Origin: Oscillospiraceae bacterium
GTDB taxonomy: Bacteria > Bacillota > Clostridia > Oscillospirales > Ruminococcaceae
Length of the DNA: 34,331 nucleotides
Assembly (NCBI GenBank): GCA_017829005.1
Contig: JAGAJF010000137.1
Span: 1 to 34,331 of the forward strand
Direction of reading: 5' to 3'
This document shows, one piece after another, positions 7,905 through 14,837 of the stretch (the first letter of the stretch is position 1; each line of letters begins with the position of its first letter). The notes under the pieces were generated by a model. It saw only the letters and a list, made by a program, of their open reading frames with translations. It was not told where the DNA came from and made no database searches. A program made the translations under genes and the position numbers.

Positions 7905-8740
7905 TTATACGTCAATTTCGCCTGTGAATACGGTCTGGGCAGGACCTCGCATAAGGACTGTTCCGTCCTCCATATAGGTGATGAATAGGTCGCCGCCTCT
8001 GAGCTTTACGGTTATTTCTTCGCCACGCTTAAAATAGCCGTTTTCCACCGAAGCCACCGCCGCGGCGCAGGCTCCCGTTCCGCACGCCCATGTCTCTCCC
8101 GAGCCACGTTCCCATACTCTCATCTGAATGGTGTGGGAGTCAAGGACTTTTATAAACTCTGTATTAACTCTCTCGGGGAAGAGGGGGTGATTTTCATATG
8201 CGGGACCTATTTTTTCAAGCTCCAGCCGGTCCACGTCCTCCACATAGGTGACGGCGTGGGGATTGCCCATTGAAACGGCGGTTATGAAAACCTCTTTGCC
8301 CGATACCTCAATGGGCTTGTTTATAAAGCTGTCTCCTTCTGCCTTCATTGGGATATCCGTGGGCTTTTGAATTCATTTGCCAATATTCACATGGACTGTT
8401 TCACCTTTCCGTTTTCGGGGTAAAGGGTCAGATATTTTATGCCGCTCCTTGTTTCAAGAGTTATCTCTTTCTTGTCAGTAAGTCCGTTATCATAAACATA
8501 TTTTCCGATACAGCGGGTGGCGTTGCCGCACATATTTCCTTCGCTGCCGTCGGCATTGAACATTCTCATTCGAAAATCTGCCTTGTCCGAAGGCATTATA
8601 AGCACCAGACCGTCGCCGCCTATACCGAAATGACGGTCGCTGACTATCTGAGAGACCCTTTCTGGGTCGTCTACCTTTTCCTCAAAGCAGTTTACATAGA
8701 TATAGTCATTGCCTATGCCCTGCATTTTTGTGAATTTCAT
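7905..8740 (-). pseudogene. dapF: diaminopimelate epimerase, interrupted by a frameshift and an in-frame stop
   Basis: DapF interconverts LL- and meso-DAP. The N-terminal piece (8740-8387) starts [13 protein letters not shown] behind AAGGAAG and carries one catalytic cysteine in MCGNATRC. The C-terminal piece (from about 8372 to 7905, first ATG at 8348) carries the second in WACGTGACAA. The pieces are in different frames. One missing base in the A-run at 8399-8401 would join residue 114 to TVHVNIGK, but a TGA at 8373-8375 then still interrupts before IQKPTDIPM. With both repaired the protein would be 278 residues, normal for the family. The break lies at the hinge between the two DapF domains. 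It could be a pseudogene, an assembly error, or two separately translated halves. Confidence 0.88.
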
Positions 8741-8755
8741 AGTGAAAGCACTTCC

Positions 8756-9331
8756 TTAATTGTATTCATATGTCTTGAGAATGTCCGCTGCAACCTCGGA
8801 AAGCGGTATCCGCTGGTCCATGGCACGCTTCTGCATCTGACGGTGGGCTTCCTTTTCGGATATCCTCAGATACTCGATAAGGACACATTTTGCACGGTTC
8901 ACAAGCTTCATTTCGTTTACCATTTCCGTAAGCGTGCGCTTTTCATCACGTAGGCTGTCCAGCTTTTCCTTGGTGTGCACCGCATTTCTCAGGGCGTTTA
9001 TGATGAGCGCTCTGGGGGATGATTTGGGGAGAATGAGAAGCCCCGATCTCGCAAGCTTTGCGCATACATCGTCGTACACCTTTGAGGGAACGAATGCAAT
9101 GGTCTGAGTATCATAGCTTTTGCCCAGAAATGCTGCCGTATCCGCTCCGAACCTGTCCTCAAAGGGCATTACTAAAAGAGCTATATCGTAGCTGTGCTCC
9201 ACAAAAAGCTCTCTGAGACTTCCGCCGTCGGTGACAGTAATGTCCGTTATCCCTGCCTCGGCGCACATTGACGACAGGCTTGCCTTTATATCCTCCGAGG
9301 CGGCGGCTATGACAGCTTTTACTGACGGCAT
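8756..9331 (-). CDS. ANTAR-domain response regulator
   Basis: A 191-residue regulator of the AmiR/NasR family: an N-terminal receiver-like domain (about residues 1-120) followed by a helical ANTAR RNA-binding domain (about residues 125-187, including KCVLIEYLRISEKEAHRQMQ and the MDQRIPLSEVAADIL ending). ANTAR proteins bind paired hairpins in nascent RNA and prevent termination. The receiver looks degenerate: the phosphoacceptor region reads YDIALLVMPFED rather than the usual aspartate loop, so control by ligand or partner is possible. It is first in a unit with dapF and dapL, 15 bases upstream of dapF, with a good promoter and a hairpin in its own leader. Confidence 0.9.
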   Translation of the reverse strand: MPSVKAVIAAASEDIKASLSSMCAEAGITDITVTDGGSLRELFVEHSYDIALLVMPFEDRFGADTAAFLGKSYDTQTIAFVPSKVYDDVCAKLARSGLLILPKSSPRALIINALRNAVHTKEKLDSLRDEKRTLTEMVNEMKLVNRAKCVLIEYLRISEKEAHRQMQKRAMDQRIPLSEVAADILKTYEYN

Positions 9332-9352
9332 AAACAGGCTCTCCTTTCATAC

Positions 9353-9374
9353 GGACTGCGCCTCTGCACAGTCC
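9353..9374 (-). promoter_or_regulatory. hairpin in the leader of the ANTAR gene
   Basis: A nine-base arm (9366-9374) pairs with 9353-9361 around an AGAG loop on the minus-strand transcript, just upstream of the ribosome binding site (AAAGGAGAG). No U-run follows, so it is not a terminator. A slipped pairing would give a six-base loop with A first and G fourth, as in ANTAR targets, but needs a two-base bulge. Confidence 0.5.
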
Positions 9375-9386
9375 CGATGTATTTTT

Positions 9387-9415
9387 ATTTTATCATATAA
9401 ATACACTTTTGTCAA
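9387..9415 (-). promoter_or_regulatory. sigma-A promoter of the ANTAR-dapF-dapL unit
   Basis: On the minus strand TTGACA (9410-9415) and TAAAAT (9387-9392) are separated by exactly 17 bases, about 56 bases before the ANTAR start codon. Confidence 0.8.
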
Positions 9416-9417
9416 TA

Positions 9418-9565
9418 GTATTTGCAGGGAAAATATTTGCAACTTGCAAAAATGTGCATATAAATCGCTATATTTGCATTTTACTTGTGTTAAATTGAAA
9501 TATATACACCAAAATCCTGCCAAATTTGAGGCTGTATTAAAAATGTATTAAAACCGTCGTTTCTG
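9418..9565. promoter_or_regulatory. AT-rich spacer with repeated TTTGCA/TGCAAA motifs
   Basis: The 9332-9653 gap has no ORF. Between its two divergent promoters lie several TTTGCA/TGCAAA elements, including TTTGCAACTTGCAAA near 9436-9450 and TATTTGCATTTT near 9471-9482. They resemble operator half-sites, but no regulator is known for them. Confidence 0.3.
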
Positions 9566-9594
9566 TTGACAAAACTCTGAAAATGTGGTATTAT
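9566..9594 (+). promoter_or_regulatory. sigma-A promoter of the zinc-ribbon membrane protein gene
   Basis: TTGACA (9566-9571), 17 bases, TATTAT (9589-9594), ending 59 bases upstream of the start codon. Confidence 0.8.
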
Positions 9595-9653
9595 TATCTT
9601 GTAACTGATTTGTAACTATTTGATTTGCACAATTTTTTAGAAAGGCTGATAAA

Positions 9654-10595
9654 ATGATCTGTAAAAAATGCGGCAGCGAATGCCCTGACGGAAATATATT
9701 CTGCGAAGCCTGCGGAGCAGAGCTTGAAGCCCCCGTTCTTCCCGATAATGTGGACGACAAGGGACGTATGAAAAAGCAGGCAAAACCCAAAAAGGATAAG
9801 CCCTCAAAGCCAAAGAAGGAGAAAAAACAGCGCACTCCCGAGGAGAAAGAGGCTTTTAAAAAGAAGATAAAAGCGGCAGGAATATGCCTTGTTCTCATTG
9901 CTGTGGTTGTCATCATAGTGATACTGGTGCAGCTTTTCGGTTCAAACGACGGCTACAACGCCGCTCAGAGCATTCCTGTGGGAAGAAACGTGGCGTATGC
10001 CGAGTCGGAGACGGGGCTTACCTTCTCCGAAAAGAGCGCAAACGGTATGATAAACAATATGACAAGCTTTGACTACATATGCATTTCCGAAAAGACTACC
10101 AAGGTAAGCGGCTCGGAGCAGCCTCAGTGGGTAATTCTTCTTACCGTAGGCGAGGACGATATCATTACTGCTGTCGAGTATTATGACTTTACTCAGCTCA
10201 AGCTCAACTGGAAGGGCAGAAAGATGGCTGAAATGCTTGACCAGAACTCTCTCGAGTACGGTATGAGCATAAAGAACGTTAACAAGAAGCTGGGTCTCAA
10301 GCCCTATTACATCAAGCGCACTGTTTCCAACGACTCCACCTATTGCTACAGATATTATTTCACCGACCCCGAGCAGGGCTATGACCGCTCCTACAACTAT
10401 TTCGTTGAATTTTCCGATGTGGAGATGGCGGTAAAGAACGTAAGCTACCGTGAAATAAACTATGCGGCAACTATTCTTGCTGCCGGTGAGACTTCCTCTC
10501 CTGCATATGACATTGACCCCGAGGTTTCCGCCGAAGAAACTGCCGATGAAGAAGGCTCTTCGGAAAATAATGAGGAAGGCTCTGAGGAATCATAA
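9654..10595 (+). CDS. zinc-ribbon, single-span membrane protein with extracellular domain
   Basis: A 313-residue protein beginning with a rubredoxin-like zinc ribbon (CKKCG...CEACG, four cysteines within residues 3-20). A very lysine/proline-rich cytoplasmic linker (about 39-77), one strongly hydrophobic span (about 80-101) and an extracytoplasmic domain (about 105-275) rich in aromatic residues follow, with a glutamate/serine-rich tail. The order zinc ribbon-linker-span-outer domain recurs in Firmicutes envelope proteins, but I cannot assign a function; the outer part faintly resembles lipoprotein-type beta domains. The start is supported by AGAAAGGCTG. It is a single-gene unit with its own promoter and terminator. 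Confidence 0.8.
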   Translation: MICKKCGSECPDGNIFCEACGAELEAPVLPDNVDDKGRMKKQAKPKKDKPSKPKKEKKQRTPEEKEAFKKKIKAAGICLVLIAVVVIIVILVQLFGSNDGYNAAQSIPVGRNVAYAESETGLTFSEKSANGMINNMTSFDYICISEKTTKVSGSEQPQWVILLTVGEDDIITAVEYYDFTQLKLNWKGRKMAEMLDQNSLEYGMSIKNVNKKLGLKPYYIKRTVSNDSTYCYRYYFTDPEQGYDRSYNYFVEFSDVEMAVKNVSYREINYAATILAAGETSSPAYDIDPEVSAEETADEEGSSENNEEGSEES

Positions 10596-10605
10596 GAATA
10601 AATTT

Positions 10606-10638
10606 ATCGTTCGGGTCAGATGCCCGAACGATTTTTTT
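10606..10638 (+). terminator. intrinsic terminator after the zinc-ribbon protein gene
   Basis: Perfect 10-bp stem ATCGTTCGGG (10606-10615) with its complement (10623-10632), then seven T. It overlaps the last bases of the convergent yfcE-like gene. Confidence 0.9.
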
Positions 10639-11182
10639 ATCTGAGCGTAAGCTCTGAAAGGGGATTTCCGTCCATATCCTTAACTGTGAATTTATTGTCC
10701 TCGTAAATGACGTAGCTTCGTGGATTTCCGCCCTTGGGCAGGGATACGGAGCCTGTGTTCACGATAAATATGCCGTCCTTTTCCTCTGCACGGTACAGGT
10801 GTGTATGTCCGCTTATCACAACGTCTCCGATGTTCAGCAGCGGCATATTATCGGGGTCAAAAAGATGTCCGTGAGTGCAGAAAACCATTCTTTCCCCGAG
10901 CCACATTGTCATATAGTCAGCCATTACGGGGAATTCCAGCACCATCTGGTCAACCTCGGCTTCGCAGTTTCCTCTTACGCAGAGAAGCTCTTCTTTGCGC
11001 TCATTCAGCATTTTTATGACCGTTTTGGGAGCATAGCCATCGGGAAGGTCGTTTCTCGGACCGTGATATAAAAGATCTCCCAAAAGAATAAGCTTTTTCG
11101 GAGCTTCCGCTTCATAGCGTTCAAAAAGCTTTTCCAGGCAGGAGGCAGAGCCGTGGATATCCGAGGCAAACATCAGCTTCAT
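10637..11182 (-). CDS. yfcE: YfcE-type metallophosphoesterase
   Basis: A 181-residue calcineurin-like phosphoesterase; the family hydrolyses small phosphodiesters using two metal ions. All metal-ligand blocks are present in order: SDIHGS (residues 7-12), LLGDLLYHGPRN, VRGNCEAEVD, CTHGHLF and SGHTHLYRAE, followed by NTGSVSLPKGG. Length matches YfcE. The in vivo substrate is unknown for most members. GGAAAGGAAA lies upstream of the ATG, which also overlaps the stop codon of a short upstream ORF (ATGA), suggesting possible translational coupling. Confidence 0.9.
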   Translation of the reverse strand: MKLMFASDIHGSASCLEKLFERYEAEAPKKLILLGDLLYHGPRNDLPDGYAPKTVIKMLNERKEELLCVRGNCEAEVDQMVLEFPVMADYMTMWLGERMVFCTHGHLFDPDNMPLLNIGDVVISGHTHLYRAEEKDGIFIVNTGSVSLPKGGNPRSYVIYEDNKFTVKDMDGNPLSELTLR

Positions 11183-11253
11183 AAAAAAATTTTCCTTTCC
11201 TTTGTTTTGAAGTAATAGGTTTTCGGGATAAAATTTCCGTCAAAAAAGGGCAT
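11179..11253 (-). CDS. possible 24-residue leader peptide coupled to yfcE
   Basis: An ATG-initiated ORF of 24 codons whose TGA overlaps the yfcE ATG in an ATGA arrangement. A full Shine-Dalgarno AAAGGAGG (11267-11274) lies 13 bases before its ATG, rather far, and only two bases before another out-of-frame ATG. The sequence is basic and aromatic (ending KTKERKIFL). I recognise no family. It may be a genuine coupled leader or chance. Confidence 0.3.
   Translation of the reverse strand: MPFFDGNFIPKTYYFKTKERKIFL
11207..11234 (+). promoter_or_regulatory. possible plus-strand promoter ahead of the structured intergenic segment
   Basis: TTGAAG (11207-11212), 16 bases, TAAAAT (11229-11234). It could drive a plus-strand RNA across 11241-11465. 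It overlaps the short minus-strand ORF, so only one interpretation may be right. Confidence 0.3.
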
Positions 11254-11274
11254 ATCTTACGCATATCCTCCTTT

Positions 11275-11458
11275 AGGGACGGTTTATGAGGTGAACAAAC
11301 GCCGCCTTACCCGCATAAATTATTATAGTACGGCATTAGTTCAGGCTGGCGAGACGGGCGGCGGAAGATGCGGATCGACCGTCCTTGGGAGACCCGTCCT
11401 ATCGGTACCGAATGTCGTTTTATATAAATCGTACCCGTCCGTGCCTGCGGACGGGTAC
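11275..11458. ncRNA. candidate structured RNA with a potential pseudoknot, strand uncertain
   Basis: Nested complementary blocks fill this GC-rich gap. AGGGACGGT (11275-11283) pairs with 11378-11386. Inside, CGCCGCC (11300-11306) pairs with 11357-11363 and CCGCAT (11311-11316) pairs with 11368-11373, in the interleaved order of an H-type pseudoknot. ACCCGTCC at 11392-11399 duplicates the left arm of the terminal hairpin and could compete with it. As a plus transcript it would be a free RNA ending in the hairpin at 11431-11458. As a minus transcript it would be the 5' leader of yfcE, with AAAGGAGG immediately after the outer stem. It matches no RNA family I can name. Confidence 0.4.
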
Positions 11459-11463
11459 TTTTA
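11431..11463. terminator. hairpin, probable intrinsic terminator
   Basis: Perfect 11-bp stem GTACCCGTCCG (11431-11441) with its complement (11448-11458) and loop TGCCTG. TTTTATT follows on the plus strand; on the minus strand GATTTATAT follows, a poorer tract, although the DUF1934 operon ends there. Confidence 0.65.
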
Positions 11464-11916
11464 TTCGGTAGAGACCTGAAAATAGACCTCATTTTCGCTT
11501 ATAAAAGCGGAGTTTACGTCGATGGTGTATTTGAAATACAGCACACCGCCCTCCTCCGAGAGACGGTTTATAATGCGTGATGTGGAAATGCCCAGAAGCA
11601 TATCGCCGTACTCTGTACCATAATGACAATGGTGGCGGCGGTTCTTTTCGATAACAAGGTGAGACTCCGCCGAGCCGCTTCTCGTCATTGAAGCAAGGCT
11701 CTCACCGATGCAGGAAACAGTTGTGGTGGAGCCTGCAAAGCCTGTGGCTTCGCTGTCCTCATAGGATATCTCCCAGCCATCTGCATTTCCCAGCTTAATG
11801 GGCTTGAAGGTTCCCTGAGTGATAAGCTCCATAACATCGGGAGACCCGTTTTTGGAATCCGAAACGCTTTTGAGCGTAATGGTTACTTTTTTTTCTTTTC
11901 CTTTTGCCGACGGCAT
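11461..11916 (-). CDS. DUF1934 (YwiB-like) beta-barrel protein
   Basis: A 151-residue protein matching the DUF1934 pattern, a small calycin-like beta-barrel family of Firmicutes with no settled function. Visible traits are the N-terminal VTITLKSVSDSKNGSPDVMELITQGTF strand pattern, WEISYEDSEATGFAGSTTTVSC and the C-terminal LYFKYTIDVNSAFISENEVYFQV. I chose ATG 11916 over an in-frame ATG at 11925 because AAAAGGA is nine bases from the former and directly abuts the latter. Last gene of the yerC-to-DUF1934 operon, 14 bases after murI. Confidence 0.85.
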   Translation of the reverse strand: MPSAKGKEKKVTITLKSVSDSKNGSPDVMELITQGTFKPIKLGNADGWEISYEDSEATGFAGSTTTVSCIGESLASMTRSGSAESHLVIEKNRRHHCHYGTEYGDMLLGISTSRIINRLSEEGGVLYFKYTIDVNSAFISENEVYFQVSTE

Positions 11917-11930
11917 TTTTTTCATTCCTT

Positions 11931-12776
11931 TTATTTTTGAGATATTTCGTCTATAGATATCTGAGTGACCTCGCCCATTAGTCTTTGACCGATAAATGCG
12001 TGGGCGTTTGTTTCGAAAAGCTCCTTGCTGTCGCTGGTGAAGTAGGAAACTGTACCTCTTTCTTCACGTTCGGAAAGCATATTCCTGCTTGCAAGCATAT
12101 TCATGGTGTATTTTGCTGCCTCGGCGCCCGAGGAGATGAGCTTCACGCCTTCGCCCATATACTCAGCAATTGCATCGTACAAAATGGGATAATGGGTGCA
12201 GCCCAAAATGAGAACGTCCACATTTTCGTCCTTGATGGGCTTTAAATATCGCTCTGTCATTGCTTTTACCACAATATCCGAGGGGTCTGTAATGCCGTTT
12301 TCAACCATAGGAACGAACATGGTGCAGGCATTGCCGATAACAACGGCGTCCTGTCTGATGTTGCGGATCGCCTTGCCGTATGCTCCCGAGCGGATAGTGG
12401 CGGCGGTGCCGATAACGCCTATCCTGCCGTTTTTTGTGGCGGCGCAGGCTGCCTGTACCGCAGGTATCACCACTCCCGTGAAGGGGATATCTCCTGCAAA
12501 ATCCTTCTGCTTGCCCACTACCGATGAGACCGTTCCGCAGGCGGCGATCATCATTTTAACATCATGTCTCTTGATGAAATTCACGTCCTGACGGGCGTAC
12601 TCGAGAATTGTCTCCCTGCTTCTCGTTCCGTAGGGAACGCGCGCGGTATCACCGAAATAGATGATATTTTCCGAGGGCATCAGCTTCATAAGCTCTGTGA
12701 CACAGGTAAGTCCGCCGAGACCTGAGTCAAATACACCTATCGCCTTTTCACTGTTATCTGTCGAGAAATCTGCCAT
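11931..12776 (-). CDS. murI: glutamate racemase
   Basis: Cofactor-independent racemase supplying D-glutamate for the peptidoglycan stem peptide. The 281-residue protein has IGVFDSGLGGLT (residues 13-24), YFGDTARVPYG, the first catalytic cysteine at C80 (AACGTVSS) and the second at C193 (GCTHYP). The usual motif at the first site is CNT; here the substrate-contacting Asn is Gly. The adjoining ddl supplies D-Ala-D-Ala, so consecutive genes serve the same wall precursor. The start has an immediately adjacent AAAAGGAT, so translation may rely on the GGAAAGGACGG further upstream. The assignment is secure. Confidence 0.93.
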   Translation of the reverse strand: MADFSTDNSEKAIGVFDSGLGGLTCVTELMKLMPSENIIYFGDTARVPYGTRSRETILEYARQDVNFIKRHDVKMMIAACGTVSSVVGKQKDFAGDIPFTGVVIPAVQAACAATKNGRIGVIGTAATIRSGAYGKAIRNIRQDAVVIGNACTMFVPMVENGITDPSDIVVKAMTERYLKPIKDENVDVLILGCTHYPILYDAIAEYMGEGVKLISSGAEAAKYTMNMLASRNMLSEREERGTVSYFTSDSKELFETNAHAFIGQRLMGEVTQISIDEISQK

Positions 12777-12823
12777 ATCCTTTTATGACCGTCCTTTCCT
12801 GAGAGGTTAGGCACTGTCTGAGA

Positions 12824-13885
12824 TCAGTTCCTTTCAAAAGCAAGCTTTATCAGCCTGTCAAGCAGCTCGCCGTAGGGTATGCCAAGCTTCTCCATAAGCT
12901 TCGGGTACATACTGATGGAGGTAAAGCCGGGCAATGTGTTAAGCTCGTTTAAATATACCTTTCCGTTGTCCGCAAGGAAGAAGTCAACTCTTGAAAGACC
13001 GAAGCAGCCAAGTGCCTTGAATGCCTTGACGGCTGTTTCGCGTATCTCCTTTGAGGCATCTGTGGGGATATCCGCAGGGATATTCAGCCCCGAGGTGCCA
13101 AGTATGTATTTTGCGTCATAATCGTAAAAATCATTGCAGGAGAGAATTTCGCCCACGTCCGAAGCAAAGGGATTATCCGTTCCGAGAACGGCACACTCCA
13201 GCTCTCTGCCCTTGATATATTCCTCAACTATGACCTTTTTATCGTGAGTGAAGGCAAGCTTTACCGCATTTTTCAGGTCTTCAAAGCAGGTCGCCTTGTT
13301 GACGCCTACCGATGAACCGCTGCAGGCAGGCTTTACGAAAAGGGGATATTCAAGCTCATCTGCAATACGCTCGCATACGGCTTCAAGATTCCCCAGATCC
13401 GACTGCCTTACAACTTGGTATCTCGCCATATTAACACCGTTTTTCTCTAAAACGGTGTGGGTGTATTCCTTGTCCATACAAGCGGCGGAGGCAAAGCAGC
13501 CGCAGCCCACATAGGGGATACCCGACATATCCAGAAGTCCCTGAAGCGTTCCGTCCTCGCCGAATTTTCCGTGAAGAACGGGGAATACCACGTCCACCTT
13601 TACAATGGTGATACGGTTATCGGTTATCTTAGCAATGCCCCTGTAAAGAGGGTCTGGGAGAATTGCTGCGGGAACGCAGTCGGGGTCGCTTTCCCATCTG
13701 TCCTCCTTGATGCAGGAGATATCTCCGGGATAGAAAAACCATCTTCCCTTCCGTGTGATACCGATGGGGATTATTTCATACTTTTCGGGGTCGAGGTGGG
13801 ATATAACGTTTGAAGCTGAGATCAGCGAGATATCGTGCTCGTTTGACATTCCGCCGAAAATAACGGCGACTCTTGTTTTTGCCAT
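12824..13885 (-). CDS. ddl: D-alanine-D-alanine ligase
   Basis: ATP-grasp ligase forming the D-Ala-D-Ala dipeptide for peptidoglycan. The 353-residue product starts MAKTRVAVIFGGMSNEHDIS and shows VDVVFPVLHGKFGEDGTLQG, PYVGCG, the ATP-grasp KPACSGSSVGV segment, IVEEYIKGRELECAVLG, the omega-loop KY pair typical of D-Ala-D-Ala (not D-Ala-D-Lac) ligases, and LNELNTLPGFTSISMYP. ATG 13885 is preferred over an in-frame ATG at 13894, because GAAAGGA sits nine bases before the former. In the same operon as murI and hslO. Confidence 0.94.
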   Translation of the reverse strand: MAKTRVAVIFGGMSNEHDISLISASNVISHLDPEKYEIIPIGITRKGRWFFYPGDISCIKEDRWESDPDCVPAAILPDPLYRGIAKITDNRITIVKVDVVFPVLHGKFGEDGTLQGLLDMSGIPYVGCGCFASAACMDKEYTHTVLEKNGVNMARYQVVRQSDLGNLEAVCERIADELEYPLFVKPACSGSSVGVNKATCFEDLKNAVKLAFTHDKKVIVEEYIKGRELECAVLGTDNPFASDVGEILSCNDFYDYDAKYILGTSGLNIPADIPTDASKEIRETAVKAFKALGCFGLSRVDFFLADNGKVYLNELNTLPGFTSISMYPKLMEKLGIPYGELLDRLIKLAFERN

Positions 13886-13941
13886 ACGGCTCATTCCTTT
13901 CGATTTGTGCTGTACTAAATAATATTCTGTATTTTAAGTGA

Positions 13942-14823
13942 TTATGCCTTTGCCTGACGGGAAAGCTCCCTTATCTGCTCGGAGGTGAAGGTGTATTTCT
14001 TGCCGCAGAAATGACAGCATACCTCGGAGCTTTCTTCCTCATCTGCCATTGCGTCAAGCTCGGCGCTGCCAATGGAAATAAGCGCTCTTTCCACTCTTTC
14101 CCTTGAGCAGTCGCATTTGTAACGGGCGGTGAGATCGTCCATTACATTAGGCTTTAAGCCCTCAAGCACCTTCATAGCCATTTCCTCGGCGGTAACGCCC
14201 GAGGAGAGCATCTGTGTGACTGAGGGGAGAGAATTAACATTCTTTTCCAGAATATCAATGCAGCTTTCGTCCGCAAAGGGGAGAAGCTGCACCAGATATC
14301 CACCTGCCGCCTTTACGGTAAGGTCGGGATTTACCAGAACTCCCAGACCGCAGACGGTGGGTATCTGCTCGGAGGTGGCAAAATAGCTTGCGATATCCTC
14401 TGCTATCTCACCCGAAACGATAGGCACCTGACCGCAGTAAGGCTCTTTAAGACCAAGGTCCTTTACCACCGAAAGGGTGCCTTCCTTTCCCACAGCACCC
14501 GAAACGTCAAGCTTTCCGAATTTGTTTAAGGGTATCTCAACAACGGGGTTGCAGACATAGGATTTAACGTTTCCGAAGCTGTCCGCAACGGCGATTAGAG
14601 CGCCTGTGGGGCCGTTTCCGTTCATTCTCAGAGTAAGAGTGTCCTTTTCACCCTTGAGACCTATTCCCATAAGGGAGGCGGCAATGGTGAGACGGCCGAG
14701 TGCTGCGGTAACTACCGCAGAGGTCTGATGTATTTTCTCAATTTCCGAAACTATATCCGTTGCGTCAATGGCTGTTGCCACAACGGAAGCGTCCTCGGAT
14801 ATGGTTCTGACAATTTTTGCCAT
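13942..14823 (-). CDS. hslO: redox-regulated chaperonin Hsp33
   Basis: Cytoplasmic holdase chaperone activated when oxidation releases zinc from a four-cysteine cluster. The 293-residue product has the family N-terminal domain (TAALGRLTIAASLMG, LRMNGNGPTGALIAVADS, VGKEGTLSVVKDLGLKEPYCGQVP) and the C-terminal zinc cysteines CDC (near residue 236) and CHFC (near residue 271), the CXC...CXXC arrangement. An additional Cys precedes CHFC. Length is normal. Operon position is 14 bases after the methyltransferase. Confidence 0.95.
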   Translation of the reverse strand: MAKIVRTISEDASVVATAIDATDIVSEIEKIHQTSAVVTAALGRLTIAASLMGIGLKGEKDTLTLRMNGNGPTGALIAVADSFGNVKSYVCNPVVEIPLNKFGKLDVSGAVGKEGTLSVVKDLGLKEPYCGQVPIVSGEIAEDIASYFATSEQIPTVCGLGVLVNPDLTVKAAGGYLVQLLPFADESCIDILEKNVNSLPSVTQMLSSGVTAEEMAMKVLEGLKPNVMDDLTARYKCDCSRERVERALISIGSAELDAMADEEESSEVCCHFCGKKYTFTSEQIRELSRQAKA

Positions 14824-14837
14824 AATGGGTTGCTCCT

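Noticed and set aside
8348-8953. Plus-strand frame of 201 codons across dapF
   Set aside because: Antisense to dapF and the ANTAR gene; it appears open because of codon bias, and the composition is not protein-like.
11275-11458. Known RNA families (SRP RNA, T-box, SAM, cobalamin, ZTP, 6S) for the structured gap
   Set aside because: I looked for their conserved motifs on both strands and found none.
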